Assembly: GCA_028714995.1 (NCBI GenBank)
Contig: JAQTLI010000116.1
Location: 1-7,807 of the forward strand
Length of the DNA: 7,807 bases
From: Methylobacter sp.
GTDB taxonomy: Bacteria; Pseudomonadota; Gammaproteobacteria; Methylococcales; Methylomonadaceae
Reading direction: 5' to 3'
How positions within the stretch are numbered: position 1 is the stretch's first letter; every line of letters starts with the position of its first letter. Below the pieces are notes generated by a model. It had not been told where the DNA came from, searched no databases, and worked only from the letters and a program-made list of their open reading frames with translations. Of this stretch, positions 1-6,034 are shown one piece after another. Position numbers and translations under genes: made by a program.

Positions 1-851
1 TTTTTCGCTATCTGCTCCACTCGCTGTTGCCGCTGAATAAAGTGTTGTTGATAACTTAATAACCGCTGCTGATCACTGGTATCAATAACCACATCACGTT
101 CATCATCGGTAAATCGATAGCGGCCTGTAGCCGGCAAGCTGCTTTCCAGAGGATCGTAAACAAAAATCAACACCATCTCACAATGCTGAGACAGTTTTGC
201 CAGGTGCGTTTCAGCTTTATCATTGATGCCGCGAAAATCACTGATGATATAAACCAGACTGCCCGGTCGGGCATGTTGGACCAGTCTAGCCAACACATGC
301 TCCAGGGTAAATTGATTAACTCCGGATTCTTCGGGATTGACCAGCGCATTTAAAAACCGCAATACCGCATGCTTGCCATTTTGCGGCTTTAATTCACGGC
401 AAACACTGCCTGTAAATATCTGGCCGCCAATTCTGTCGCCATGATTCTGGGCTGTCCATGCCAGCAAACCGGCAAGCTTGGCTGCCAGTACCGATTTGAA
501 AACACCGCGTGTGGCAAAATGCATGGCAGGGCGGTTATCCACAGAAATAAATACCGGCCTTTCGCGTTCTTCACGAAAAATCTTGGTATGGGTTTTCCCG
601 GTACGCGCAGTAACACGCCAGTCGATACTGCGGATGTCATCGCCAGATTGATAAACCCTGGCTTCCTCAAACTCCATTCCTCGACCTTTAAATCGCGACA
701 CATAACCGCCGCTTTGACTGGAACGTATAGCGGAATGTTTCAGATTTAATCCTGCAGCAGGTTTTGCCAGTTCAATCAGTGTTTTTAACGATACTGAAAT
801 TAGCTCGTTGCTTACTGGACTGACAACATCTGTTTGTTTACCTAACAACAT
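1..851 (-). CDS. DUF58 domain protein (MoxR partner), C-terminal end outside the window
   Basis: This reading frame has no stop before the left edge, so only the first 283 residues are visible. It begins MLLGKQTDVVSP. The DUF58 signature is clear: GRGMEFEEARVYQSGDD at about residues 57–72, then IRSIDWRVTARTGK and the REERERP run at about 94–99. A von Willebrand A-like domain follows, with strands ending at VFISVD (100–105) and VYIISDFR (200–207). The usual MIDAS DxSxS is D105-N-R-P-A here, so the metal-site serines are missing; I believe this is common in the short DUF58 subgroup. The ATG shares one base with the stop of the upstream MoxR gene (TGATG), and no better start is seen, so the two are probably translated together. 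MoxR–DUF58 pairs are thought to work with vWA proteins in folding or activating periplasmic or membrane complexes. The substrate here is unknown. Batch-type vWA genes often follow such a pair and would lie to the left. Confidence 0.9.
   Translation of the reverse strand, partial: MLLGKQTDVVSPVSNELISVSLKTLIELAKPAAGLNLKHSAIRSSQSGGYVSRFKGRGMEFEEARVYQSGDDIRSIDWRVTARTGKTHTKIFREERERPVFISVDNRPAMHFATRGVFKSVLAAKLAGLLAWTAQNHGDRIGGQIFTGSVCRELKPQNGKHAVLRFLNALVNPEESGVNQFTLEHVLARLVQHARPGSLVYIISDFRGINDKAETHLAKLSQHCEMVLIFVYDPLESSLPATGRYRFTDDERDVVIDTSDQQRLLSYQQHFIQRQQRVEQIAK
535..543 (+). promoter_or_regulatory. Perfect DnaA-box sequence inside the DUF58 gene
   Basis: TTATCCACA is an exact match to the high-affinity DnaA box. 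It lies inside coding sequence, where it spells the Val-Asp-Asn codons of the vWA strand on the other strand, so it may be there by codon chance. It is a third perfect copy in the window, about 1.5 kb from the pair in the 1871–2346 gap. Confidence 0.3.
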
Positions 852-1843
852 CAAGGTACAGCAATCCTGGCAATAAGTTCTTTAATAAAATGATCGGTAG
901 TGATGCCTTCTGCCTCCGCTTCGTAAGAGAGAATCAAGCGATGCCGCAATACATCAAAGGCCATATCCTGAATATCTTCAGGACTTACAAAATCCCGTTG
1001 CGCTAACCAGGCTTTTGCCCTGGAACAGCGATCCAGGGCTATGCTGGCTCTGGGGCTTGCGCCATATTGCAGCCAGGATGCCAGATCCTGTCCATAGGCC
1101 GCAGGGTTACGGGTAGCAAGAATGATTTGCAGCAAGTACTCTTCAAGGCTTTCCGCCATGTGCAGCTCCAGCACTTCATTGCGTGCGGCAAACAAGGTGC
1201 TTTGATTAATCGGCTCAAACTGATCACTCATTTTTACCGAATCGGAACGTGCCTCTGCTCTAGCCAGATGCAGAATGCTTTTTTCATGCTCTGCTTTCGG
1301 ATAATCAATTTTAACATGCAGTAAAAATCGATCCAGTTGCGCTTCCGGTAATGGATACGTGCCTTCCTGCTCTATGGGATTTTGCGTGGCCATTACCATG
1401 AATAACTGCGGCAACGGATAGGTAGCCTGACCGACCGTTATTTGCCGTTCGGCCATGGCTTCCAATAACGCCGCCTGCACTTTCGCCGGAGACCGGTTGA
1501 TCTCGTCAGCCAATATCAGGTTATGGAATAAAGGGCCCTTTTGAAATTCAAAAGTGCCTTGCTGAGGACGGTAAATTTCAGTGCCGGTTAAATCAGCCGG
1601 TAACAAATCGGGCGTGAACTGTACCCGATGAAAATCACCCTGGATGCCTTTGCTTAAAACGTTTATCGCTCTGGTCTTGGCAAGACCTGGAGCACCTTCA
1701 ACCAGAATATGACCATCAGCCAACAGGCCGATCAGCATCCGTTCAATCAGCACGTCCTGGCCGATAATCTCCTGATTAATATAGTTTTTCAAGCGCATTA
1801 ACGCTGATTGATTGAAGTTTTTATGGCTGTTTTGTTCTGACAT
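851..1843 (-). CDS. MoxR family AAA+ ATPase
   Basis: This is a 330-residue MoxR-type ATPase counted from the ATG at 1843 (MSEQNSHKNF). The frame can be extended to a GTG at 1870, giving 339 residues. Neither start has a good Shine-Dalgarno sequence; I prefer the ATG because it gives the more usual short N-terminus. Motifs, numbered on the 339-residue form: Walker A GAPGLAKT at 59–66, Walker B LILADEIN at 118–125, sensor 1 ATQN at 161–164, the family run EGTYPLPEAQLDRF at 169–182, and a sensor 2-like GASPRAS at 270–276. The C-terminal lid domain extends to IARIAVP. MoxR proteins are cytoplasmic hexameric ATPases that act as chaperones for maturing partner complexes, usually with a DUF58 protein and vWA proteins. 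The stop overlaps the DUF58 start by one base, so the two form an operon. The name moxR comes from methanol dehydrogenase maturation, but this sequence alone does not show that substrate. Confidence 0.93.
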   Translation of the reverse strand: MSEQNSHKNFNQSALMRLKNYINQEIIGQDVLIERMLIGLLADGHILVEGAPGLAKTRAINVLSKGIQGDFHRVQFTPDLLPADLTGTEIYRPQQGTFEFQKGPLFHNLILADEINRSPAKVQAALLEAMAERQITVGQATYPLPQLFMVMATQNPIEQEGTYPLPEAQLDRFLLHVKIDYPKAEHEKSILHLARAEARSDSVKMSDQFEPINQSTLFAARNEVLELHMAESLEEYLLQIILATRNPAAYGQDLASWLQYGASPRASIALDRCSRAKAWLAQRDFVSPEDIQDMAFDVLRHRLILSYEAEAEGITTDHFIKELIARIAVP

Positions 1844-1919
1844 GGTGATGTTGTTTAATCTTAAATCCACAGTACGAAAGCCCTACACATTATGCAATAG
1901 GCGGTTTTTTTATCTGATA

Positions 1920-1948
1920 AATGTATTACCTGCAAATCATCTTTTCAA
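1920..1948 (-). promoter_or_regulatory. Candidate sigma-70 promoter for the MoxR–DUF58 operon
   Basis: Read on the minus strand, TTGAAA (1948–1943) and TACATT (1925–1920) are 17 bases apart. The first matches the −35 consensus at 5 of 6 positions and the second the −10 at 4 of 6. Transcription would start near 1913, about 70 bases before the ATG at 1843. The region is AT-rich, so chance matches are likely. Confidence 0.35.
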
Positions 1949-2023
1949 CGAAAGGTTAGCTATTTTATACAGTAATGACCCGGGGTAACATAGAGCAAAC
2001 CTGTTAAGTTATTCTTAATAAGC

Positions 2024-2032
2024 TGTGGATAA
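2024..2032 (-). promoter_or_regulatory. Perfect DnaA box
   Basis: TGTGGATAA on the plus strand is the exact reverse complement of TTATCCACA. It faces a second perfect box at 2059–2067, with 26 bases between them. A one-mismatch box, TGTGGATAT, follows at 2036–2044 in the same orientation, only three bases away, so DnaA could bind the two side by side. Confidence 0.65.
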
Positions 2033-2058
2033 TTATGTGGATATCATTCAGCTTTTAT

Positions 2059-2067
2059 TTATCCACA
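2059..2067 (+). promoter_or_regulatory. Perfect DnaA box
   Basis: TTATCCACA is identical to the strongest DnaA boxes of E. coli oriC (R1 and R4). It lies in the middle of a 67-base cluster with boxes at 2024, 2036 and 2082 and is in the opposite orientation to those three. Confidence 0.65.
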
Positions 2068-2081
2068 ATTCACGCACAAGA

Positions 2082-2090
2082 TGTAGATAA
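2082..2090 (-). promoter_or_regulatory. Imperfect DnaA box (one mismatch)
   Basis: TGTAGATAA on the plus strand reads TTATCTACA on the minus strand, one base off TTATCCACA. Alone it would mean little. It counts because it sits 15 bases from a perfect box and belongs to the same cluster. Confidence 0.4.
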
Positions 2091-2113
2091 CCTTAGCTGC
2101 ACCTTATTGTACG

Positions 2114-2126
2114 TATCAAGCTGTTG
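2114..2126 (+). promoter_or_regulatory. Match to the IHF-binding consensus
   Basis: TATCAAGCTGTTG fits WATCAANNNNTTR at every fixed position. It lies between the DnaA-box cluster and the AT-rich stretch, where a bend would bring the two together. IHF sites occupy a comparable place in E. coli oriC. The consensus is short and AT-rich, so a chance match is possible. Confidence 0.45.
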
Positions 2127-2346
2127 ATTTTATTTATGAAAAATGACTTATCACCAGATTTAGAGTTAGCTAATAACAGTAGTTGATTTTAAATTCTTTT
2201 AATTTATTACTATTAATTCAACCAATAAATCTGCTTAATAGCCCTTTCCACCTATAATTTTTCGAACTAATTTTTATTTACGATTGAGCAATCTAGCGAA
2301 AAACAGACTGTTCGACCAAGCAGTAATTAACCAAGTAAGTGCTTAA

Positions 2347-3180
2347 ATGAATTCATCAAAAACCATATTAATTACCGGTTGTTCTACCGGCATTGGTTAC
2401 GCCACAGCCGTTGAACTAAAAAAACGCGGTCATAATGTTATTGCTACGGCAAGAAAGCCGGAAGATGTGTCCCGGTTAACACAGGAAGGATTCACAGCAC
2501 TGCAACTGGATTTAGCTGATAGCGGAAGTATTCAGCAAGCTATTAAACATGCGATTCAATTAACCGACGGAAAAATTGATGCGCTATTTAACAATGGCGC
2601 TTTTGGTCAGCCTGGTGCTGTTGAGGATTTAACCCGTGATGTATTGCGCTATCAATTTGAAACTAATCTGTTTGGCACACATGAACTCACCAATTTAATT
2701 ATTCCCTTGATGCGCAAACAAGGTCATGGCCGGATTATCTATAACAGTTCGGTATTAGGTCTGGTCGCCATGTCTTATCGCGGTGCTTATAACGCCAGCA
2801 AGTTCGCGCTGGAGGGTTTGGCCGATACGTTACGTTTAGAACTGTATGGCACTAATATCCATATTTCGCTGATAGAGCCTGGGCCAATTTTAAGCAACTT
2901 CAGACAAAATGCTTTTGAACTGTACAAAAAAAATATAAATTCCACACATAGTTTTCATAAGGCCACCTATAAAGCCATGGAAGTCCGCTTGCAAAAAGAA
3001 GGCGCCGCCGTAGCCTTTACATTACCTGCGACAGCAGTAGTCGAAAAAGTCATCCATGCGCTGGAAGCCAAGCAGCCCAAATTACGTTATTACGTAACTT
3101 TGCCAACTTATTTGTTTGCTTTTATCAAACGTATCCTACCCATGTCCTGGCTGGACGCTCTACTCAGAAAGGTTCAATAA
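2347..3180 (+). CDS. Short-chain dehydrogenase/reductase (SDR), classical, YbbO-like
   Basis: This is a 277-residue classical SDR with a Rossmann fold. The cofactor motif TGCSTGIG is at residues 10–17, the conserved NNGA (in place of the commoner NNAG) at 82–85, the catalytic serine probably S135, and the YxxxK pair Y148 and K152 in YNASK. EPGPI at 177–181 is the usual PG motif after β6. Basic residues after the second strand (TARKPED, 34–40) suggest NADP(H) over NAD(H). The FNNGAFGQPGAVEDL stretch resembles gammaproteobacterial SDRs related to E. coli YbbO, an NADP-dependent aldehyde reductase, so reduction of an aldehyde or ketone is a reasonable guess, but the substrate is unknown. The segment YLFAFIKRIL near the C-terminus could contact the membrane. 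The start ATG has only a weak ribosome site. The stop overlaps the next gene by one base, which implies co-translation. Confidence 0.93.
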   Translation: MNSSKTILITGCSTGIGYATAVELKKRGHNVIATARKPEDVSRLTQEGFTALQLDLADSGSIQQAIKHAIQLTDGKIDALFNNGAFGQPGAVEDLTRDVLRYQFETNLFGTHELTNLIIPLMRKQGHGRIIYNSSVLGLVAMSYRGAYNASKFALEGLADTLRLELYGTNIHISLIEPGPILSNFRQNAFELYKKNINSTHSFHKATYKAMEVRLQKEGAAVAFTLPATAVVEKVIHALEAKQPKLRYYVTLPTYLFAFIKRILPMSWLDALLRKVQ

Positions 3181-3371
3181 TGCACGATCCAGAAGAAATT
3201 ATTATCTATTGCCCCTATTGCGGTGAAGCGCTCGATGTTCTGGTTGATACATCGGCTGGTGAGCAAAAATATTATGAAGATTGTGCAGTTTGTTGTTCAC
3301 CAATTTTATTTGTATTGTCCGAAGATGATGCGGGGGAAATGGTTATTGATGTAAAAAGAGATGATGAATAA
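3180..3371 (+). CDS. CPXCG motif-containing cysteine-rich (zinc-ribbon) small protein
   Basis: This is a 63-residue acidic protein with CPYCG at residues 11–15 and a second cysteine cluster CAVCC at 35–39. The spacing fits a small zinc ribbon using C11, C14, C35 and C38. It matches the conserved CPXCG family of uncharacterised bacterial proteins, which are about this length, so the gene appears complete. There is no signal peptide or membrane segment, so it should be cytoplasmic. Its ATG shares one base with the SDR stop (TAATG), so its translation probably depends on the upstream gene. The family has no established function to my knowledge. The coupling suggests a role linked to the SDR, but such small genes are often just carried along in operons. 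Confidence 0.9.
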   Translation: MHDPEEIIIYCPYCGEALDVLVDTSAGEQKYYEDCAVCCSPILFVLSEDDAGEMVIDVKRDDE

Positions 3372-3387
3372 TTTTTATTCTCATTAA

Positions 3388-3416
3388 ATTTTAATTAATT
3401 TTTTCTGTGCTAGAAT
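3388..3416 (+). promoter_or_regulatory. Candidate extended −10 promoter for the first exported helical protein
   Basis: TGCTAGAAT at 3408–3416 is an extended −10 element: a TG one base before TAGAAT, which matches TATAAT at 5 of 6 positions. The −35 position (3388–3393) is poor, as is common with extended −10 promoters. Transcription would begin near 3423 and leave a leader of about 105 bases. The ribosome site GAAGG at 3513–3517 is 11 bases before the ATG. Confidence 0.5.
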
Positions 3417-3528
3417 GCCACGCGGTATTAGCCATTCATTATGTTGAATTCTTGCATTTTTGCATAAAATCTCATTCTAATAGTTATGCCTAAATACATA
3501 AAAATCAACAACGAAGGTTTAATAATCA

Positions 3529-3927
3529 ATGAAAGTATTTAAAAAAATCGCAGTTTCACTTGTTATGGCTTTGTCTATGGCAGCAATTTCATCAACAGCT
3601 TTTGCTGCTGAAGAAAAAAATAAGAATGCTGTAGTTAGAGAAGCTGCAGAAGGCACAATTACTAAAATAGAAGAAGCAATTAGCTTAATCGATAAAAATG
3701 GCGATAAAGCGGAAATTATTAAAGTTATTGGTGATGCACGCCAACTACAAAAAGAGTTTCGCTATGAACTGACTGAACGTCTACGTCAAAAAGCAAATGA
3801 TAAATTGAAAGTGGCTCGTGAATCTGTTGAAAGTGGTGATAATCAATCAGCAGAAGAAACCTTAAAAGCTACTTTAGTTACATTTAAAGAAATGAAAACA
3901 ATCTACGACGCAGCACATAAGTCATAG
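3529..3927 (+). CDS. Small exported helical protein of unknown function (paralog 1)
   Basis: I do not recognise the family. The 132-residue product starts with a clear Sec signal peptide: MKVFKK, a hydrophobic core AVSLVMALSMAAI, and an AxA site at A24-F25-A26, so about 106 residues would be released to the periplasm. The mature part is rich in Glu, Lys and Ala and looks fully helical. It has no cysteine and only one histidine, which argues against a heme or His-rich metal binder. It shares its layout with the next gene: a signal peptide ending MAAIS, an N-terminal helix with EAI, and a C-terminal block KLK-x-AR followed by QxAEExLxxA and a Phe (residues 92–119 here). Codons are AT-rich compared with the MoxR and mnmE genes. 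It has its own candidate promoter and a terminator hairpin starting 10 bases after its stop, so it is probably a single-gene unit. Loose comparison is possible with small helical periplasmic binding or stress proteins, but none is supported by a motif. Confidence 0.85.
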   Translation: MKVFKKIAVSLVMALSMAAISSTAFAAEEKNKNAVVREAAEGTITKIEEAISLIDKNGDKAEIIKVIGDARQLQKEFRYELTERLRQKANDKLKVARESVESGDNQSAEETLKATLVTFKEMKTIYDAAHKS

Positions 3928-3936
3928 GCTGTTAAT

Positions 3937-3976
3937 TCAGATTCAATTATTTTTATCAATGATTGAATCTGATTTT
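3937..3976 (+). terminator. Rho-independent terminator behind the first exported helical protein
   Basis: TCAGATTCAAT (3937–3947) pairs perfectly with ATTGAATCTGA (3962–3972). The stem extends inward by four more pairs, one of them G·U, leaving a six-base loop at 3952–3957. Four T bases follow. The stem is long but AT-rich, and the T run is short. Confidence 0.65.
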
Positions 3977-4020
3977 AAATTCAAAAATAAAAATCACTCT
4001 TTTCACTTTCCCACAGTTGA

Positions 4021-4047
4021 TTGAAAAGTTTAAAAATGTGTTAAAAT
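4021..4047 (+). promoter_or_regulatory. Candidate extended −10 promoter for the second exported helical protein
   Basis: TGTTAAAAT at 4039–4047 is an extended −10 element (TG, one base, TAAAAT). TTGAAA at 4021–4026 resembles a −35 but is only 15 bases away, two short of the best spacing. The leader would be about 70 bases. The ribosome site GAGG at 4109–4112 lies 10 bases before the ATG. Confidence 0.35.
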
Positions 4048-4122
4048 TGTTTTCGTATACGATTATTTTTAATAGTTGTAATGCTTGAACACTAAAATAA
4101 CCACACTTGAGGACTGGGTAAA

Positions 4123-4509
4123 ATGAAAACCTTGAAAAAAATCTTACTATCTTTATCATTTGTAGCTTCTATGGCTGCTATTTCAACTTCAGCATTAGCT
4201 GAATCTGATCCAGGTAGAATCACCTACAAACCTGTTGAAGCAATTGATTTATCTATTGAAAAATCAAAAGCTGCACTTGAGGCTATTACCAAAGGTTCAA
4301 GCGGTGAAGAAGTTGCTGATCTTATTAAAGATGCAGCTGATATGAGCAAAGAAATCAACGCTAATGATAAGGTTGATGTAGCTCGCTCAAAAGTTACCAG
4401 CAAACTGAAATCAGCACGCGCGCACGCAAAAGCTTCATCTTTACAAGAAGCTGAACAAGAATTAAGAGATGCGATTAAAGGCTTTAATGATCTGAAAGGA
4501 TTAATCTAA
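4123..4509 (+). CDS. Small exported helical protein of unknown function (paralog 2)
   Basis: This 128-residue protein is a diverged paralog of the one encoded at 3529–3927. The signal peptide (MKTLKKILLSLSFVASMAAIS) ends at A24-L25-A26, giving a mature protein of about 102 residues. The two signal peptides are very alike, and the C-terminal blocks line up: KLKSAR at residues 94–99, then QEAEQELRDAIKGF at about 108–121, against KLKVAR and QSAEETLKATLVTF in paralog 1. The middle part has diverged. Secondary structure should be nearly all helix, perhaps a small bundle. There is no cysteine, only one histidine, and no catalytic motif. It ends in a hydrophobic GLI, where paralog 1 ends in a charged tail. 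The gene has its own leader and a downstream hairpin, so the two paralogs appear separately controlled. The function is unknown; binding or scaffolding in the periplasm is only a guess. Confidence 0.85.
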   Translation: MKTLKKILLSLSFVASMAAISTSALAESDPGRITYKPVEAIDLSIEKSKAALEAITKGSSGEEVADLIKDAADMSKEINANDKVDVARSKVTSKLKSARAHAKASSLQEAEQELRDAIKGFNDLKGLI

Positions 4510-4520
4510 GCGCTATTACA

Positions 4521-4556
4521 TCCATATCAGGATATCTTCAGGTTTCCTGATATGGA
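4521..4556. terminator. Hairpin terminator behind the second exported helical protein
   Basis: TCCATATCAGGA (4521–4532) and TCCTGATATGGA (4545–4556) form a perfect 12-base-pair stem with a 12-base loop. It begins 11 bases after the stop codon. It lacks a good T run on the plus strand (ACTTTAGTT follows). It is symmetrical, so it may also affect transcripts coming from mnmE on the other strand, whose gene ends about 110 bases away. Confidence 0.55.
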
Positions 4557-4603
4557 ACTTTAGTTGAATCCAACACTTCTAAGGTGCTATTCCCCATCTA
4601 ACT

Positions 4604-4624
4604 TGTTTGATCAATATTCAAACA
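4604..4624. repeat. Short inverted repeat between the convergent genes
   Basis: TGTTTGA (4604–4610) and TCAAACA (4618–4624) form a seven-base-pair stem with a seven-base loop. It lies 40 bases beyond the mnmE stop. On the minus strand no T run follows, so a role as the mnmE terminator is weakly supported. Confidence 0.25.
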
Positions 4625-4663
4625 TCTTTTCGTAAGTCCTTTCTGGACGTAAGCATAAAACAA

Positions 4664-6010
4664 TCACTTCCCGATACAAAAACTGGAAAATATTTTCCCC
4701 AGCAAATCATCCGAGGTGAATTTTCCGGTAATTTCTGCAAGGCTGTTTTGAGCCTGTCTTATATCTTCGGCAACCAGTTCTCCAGCCTGACTTCCCTGTA
4801 GTTGATTTAATGCACTCTCGACAAACTCATGACCTTTTCTTAAGGCTTCTATGTGTCTTCTTCGGGCAATGAAAACATTGTCTGTAGCCTCATTAAAACC
4901 GACACTTTGTTTGAGGTGTTGTTTTAATAATTCCATACCGTTGCCGGTTTTAATGGACAGGTAGATTTGCGTGCCGAGTTCTGTTTGTTTGATTTCCGGC
5001 TCTATACCCAACAAATCTATTTTATTGTAGATTTTGGTGACATTGATGCCTGGTGGAAGCGTTTGTAATATCGACTCAATTTCCGGTTCTCTTGCATCAA
5101 TCAGCAGCAGAATTTTATCGGCTTTTTGAATTTCTTCGTGAGCCCTGCGGATGCCTTCTTGTTCTATCGCATTGTCACTTTCCCGCAAGCCTGCCGTATC
5201 AATGATATGCAAGGGCATACCATCCAGCTGTATACGCTCTTTTAAGACGTCTCGTGTGGTTCCGGCTATGTCTGTGACTATAGCGGCTTCATGTCCGGCC
5301 AGCGCATTTAGCAGGCTGGATTTTCCGGCATTAGGTTTGCCGGCTAAAACAACCGTCATGCCATCGCGTAGCAAGCGTCCTTGTTGTGCCGTTTTTTGGA
5401 TTTCTTCAATTCTGCTTAATAACCTGACTATCCGATTTTCGACCACACCATCGGTCAAGAAATCGATTTCTTCATCTACAAAATCGATGGCGGCTTCTAC
5501 ATAAATTCTGAGTTCAGTGAGTTCTTCTACCAGTTCATTGATCTGTACTGAAAAAACGCCCTGCATTGATTTTTGTGCCGACCGGACCGATTGTTCTGTG
5601 CTGCTTTCAATTAAATCGGCGACAGCTTCAGCCTGGGCTAAATCAAGTTTGTTATTGAGAAACGCACGTTCGGTAAACTCACCGGGATTGGCTAATCGGA
5701 TACCCAGCGATAAAACCCGCCGCAACAGCATGTCTAATACGACTGAGCCGCCGTGTCCCTGAAGTTCAAGGACATCTTCACCGGTATAGGAAGCGGGGGC
5801 AGGAAAATAGAGCGTGATGCCGGAATCAATCACTGAACCATCGTCATCAATAAATGATGAGTACAGCGCTTGTCTGGGTAACAGGGGTTTATTAATAAGT
5901 TGTTTGGCGATTTCAGGAATTAATGTGCCTGAAATGCGAATAATACCAACACCGCCATTCCCTGGCGGTGTTGCAATAGCTGCAATGGTATCTAAGTTTT
6001 CAATGTCCAC
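4664..6010 (-). CDS. mnmE: tRNA-modification GTPase MnmE (TrmE)
   Basis: The 448 residues are the usual MnmE length. The N-terminal tetrahydrofolate-binding domain starts DTIAAIATPPGNGGVGIIRISG, and helical regions flank an inserted G domain. Its motifs are G1 GKPNAGKSS at 224–232, G2 DIAGTTRD at 247–254, G3 DTAG at 271–274 and G4 NKID at 329–332. The C-terminal CIGK holds the conserved C445. With MnmG, this GTPase builds the cmnm5 or nm5 group on the wobble uridine of certain tRNAs in the cytoplasm; the dimer needs potassium for GTP hydrolysis. The start is GTG at 6010, with AGGT upstream (TAGGTACAAGA before GTG). No ATG would give a full N-terminus. The gene lies 24 bases after yidC on the same strand and is probably co-transcribed. 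MnmG is not in the window. All key residues are present. Confidence 0.98.
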   Translation of the reverse strand: MDIENLDTIAAIATPPGNGGVGIIRISGTLIPEIAKQLINKPLLPRQALYSSFIDDDGSVIDSGITLYFPAPASYTGEDVLELQGHGGSVVLDMLLRRVLSLGIRLANPGEFTERAFLNNKLDLAQAEAVADLIESSTEQSVRSAQKSMQGVFSVQINELVEELTELRIYVEAAIDFVDEEIDFLTDGVVENRIVRLLSRIEEIQKTAQQGRLLRDGMTVVLAGKPNAGKSSLLNALAGHEAAIVTDIAGTTRDVLKERIQLDGMPLHIIDTAGLRESDNAIEQEGIRRAHEEIQKADKILLLIDAREPEIESILQTLPPGINVTKIYNKIDLLGIEPEIKQTELGTQIYLSIKTGNGMELLKQHLKQSVGFNEATDNVFIARRRHIEALRKGHEFVESALNQLQGSQAGELVAEDIRQAQNSLAEITGKFTSDDLLGKIFSSFCIGK

Positions 6011-6034
6011 TCTTGTACCTAGTGGATTTGAGCG

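Larger units (their letters stand above)
1871..2346. other. Non-coding, origin-like intergenic region (candidate oriC or DnaA-binding element)
   Basis: This gap of about 480 bases between the divergent MoxR and SDR genes holds no convincing reading frame. In order it contains the candidate MoxR promoter; a cluster of four DnaA-box-like 9-mers at 2024–2090, two of them perfect; an exact IHF consensus at 2114–2126; and an AT-rich run, in which 2186–2218 has only two G/C bases out of 33 and could serve as an unwinding element. DnaA boxes, IHF and an AT-rich duplex-unwinding stretch are the known parts of gammaproteobacterial oriC, and the nearby yidC–mnmE cluster is usually origin-proximal. The assignment is inference: dnaA is not in the window, and many species have oriC between rpmH and dnaA. 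The alternatives are DnaA control of the flanking promoters or a DnaA-titrating site. Confidence 0.5.

Noticed and set aside
389..749. Open frames on both strands at 389–703 and 441–749
   Set aside because: They lie out of frame over the DUF58 gene, whose minus-strand frame has full family motifs.
1910..1920. Palindrome TTATCTGATAA as an operator
   Set aside because: It is short, AT-rich and single-copy, and no regulator gene is nearby. It does sit just downstream of the proposed MoxR −10, so it remains a weak possibility.
2183..2213. TTGATT … TACTAT as a promoter for the SDR gene
   Set aside because: The spacing of 19 bases and a weak −10, in a stretch that is nearly all A and T, make it no better than chance.
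3956..4159. Minus-strand open frame of 67 codons between the two exported-protein genes
   Set aside because: It overlaps the terminator hairpin and the second gene's promoter and signal peptide, has no ribosome site and resembles no known protein.
4607..4801. Plus-strand 64-codon frame at the end of mnmE
   Set aside because: Most of it is antisense to the conserved MnmE C-terminus, and it has no family features.
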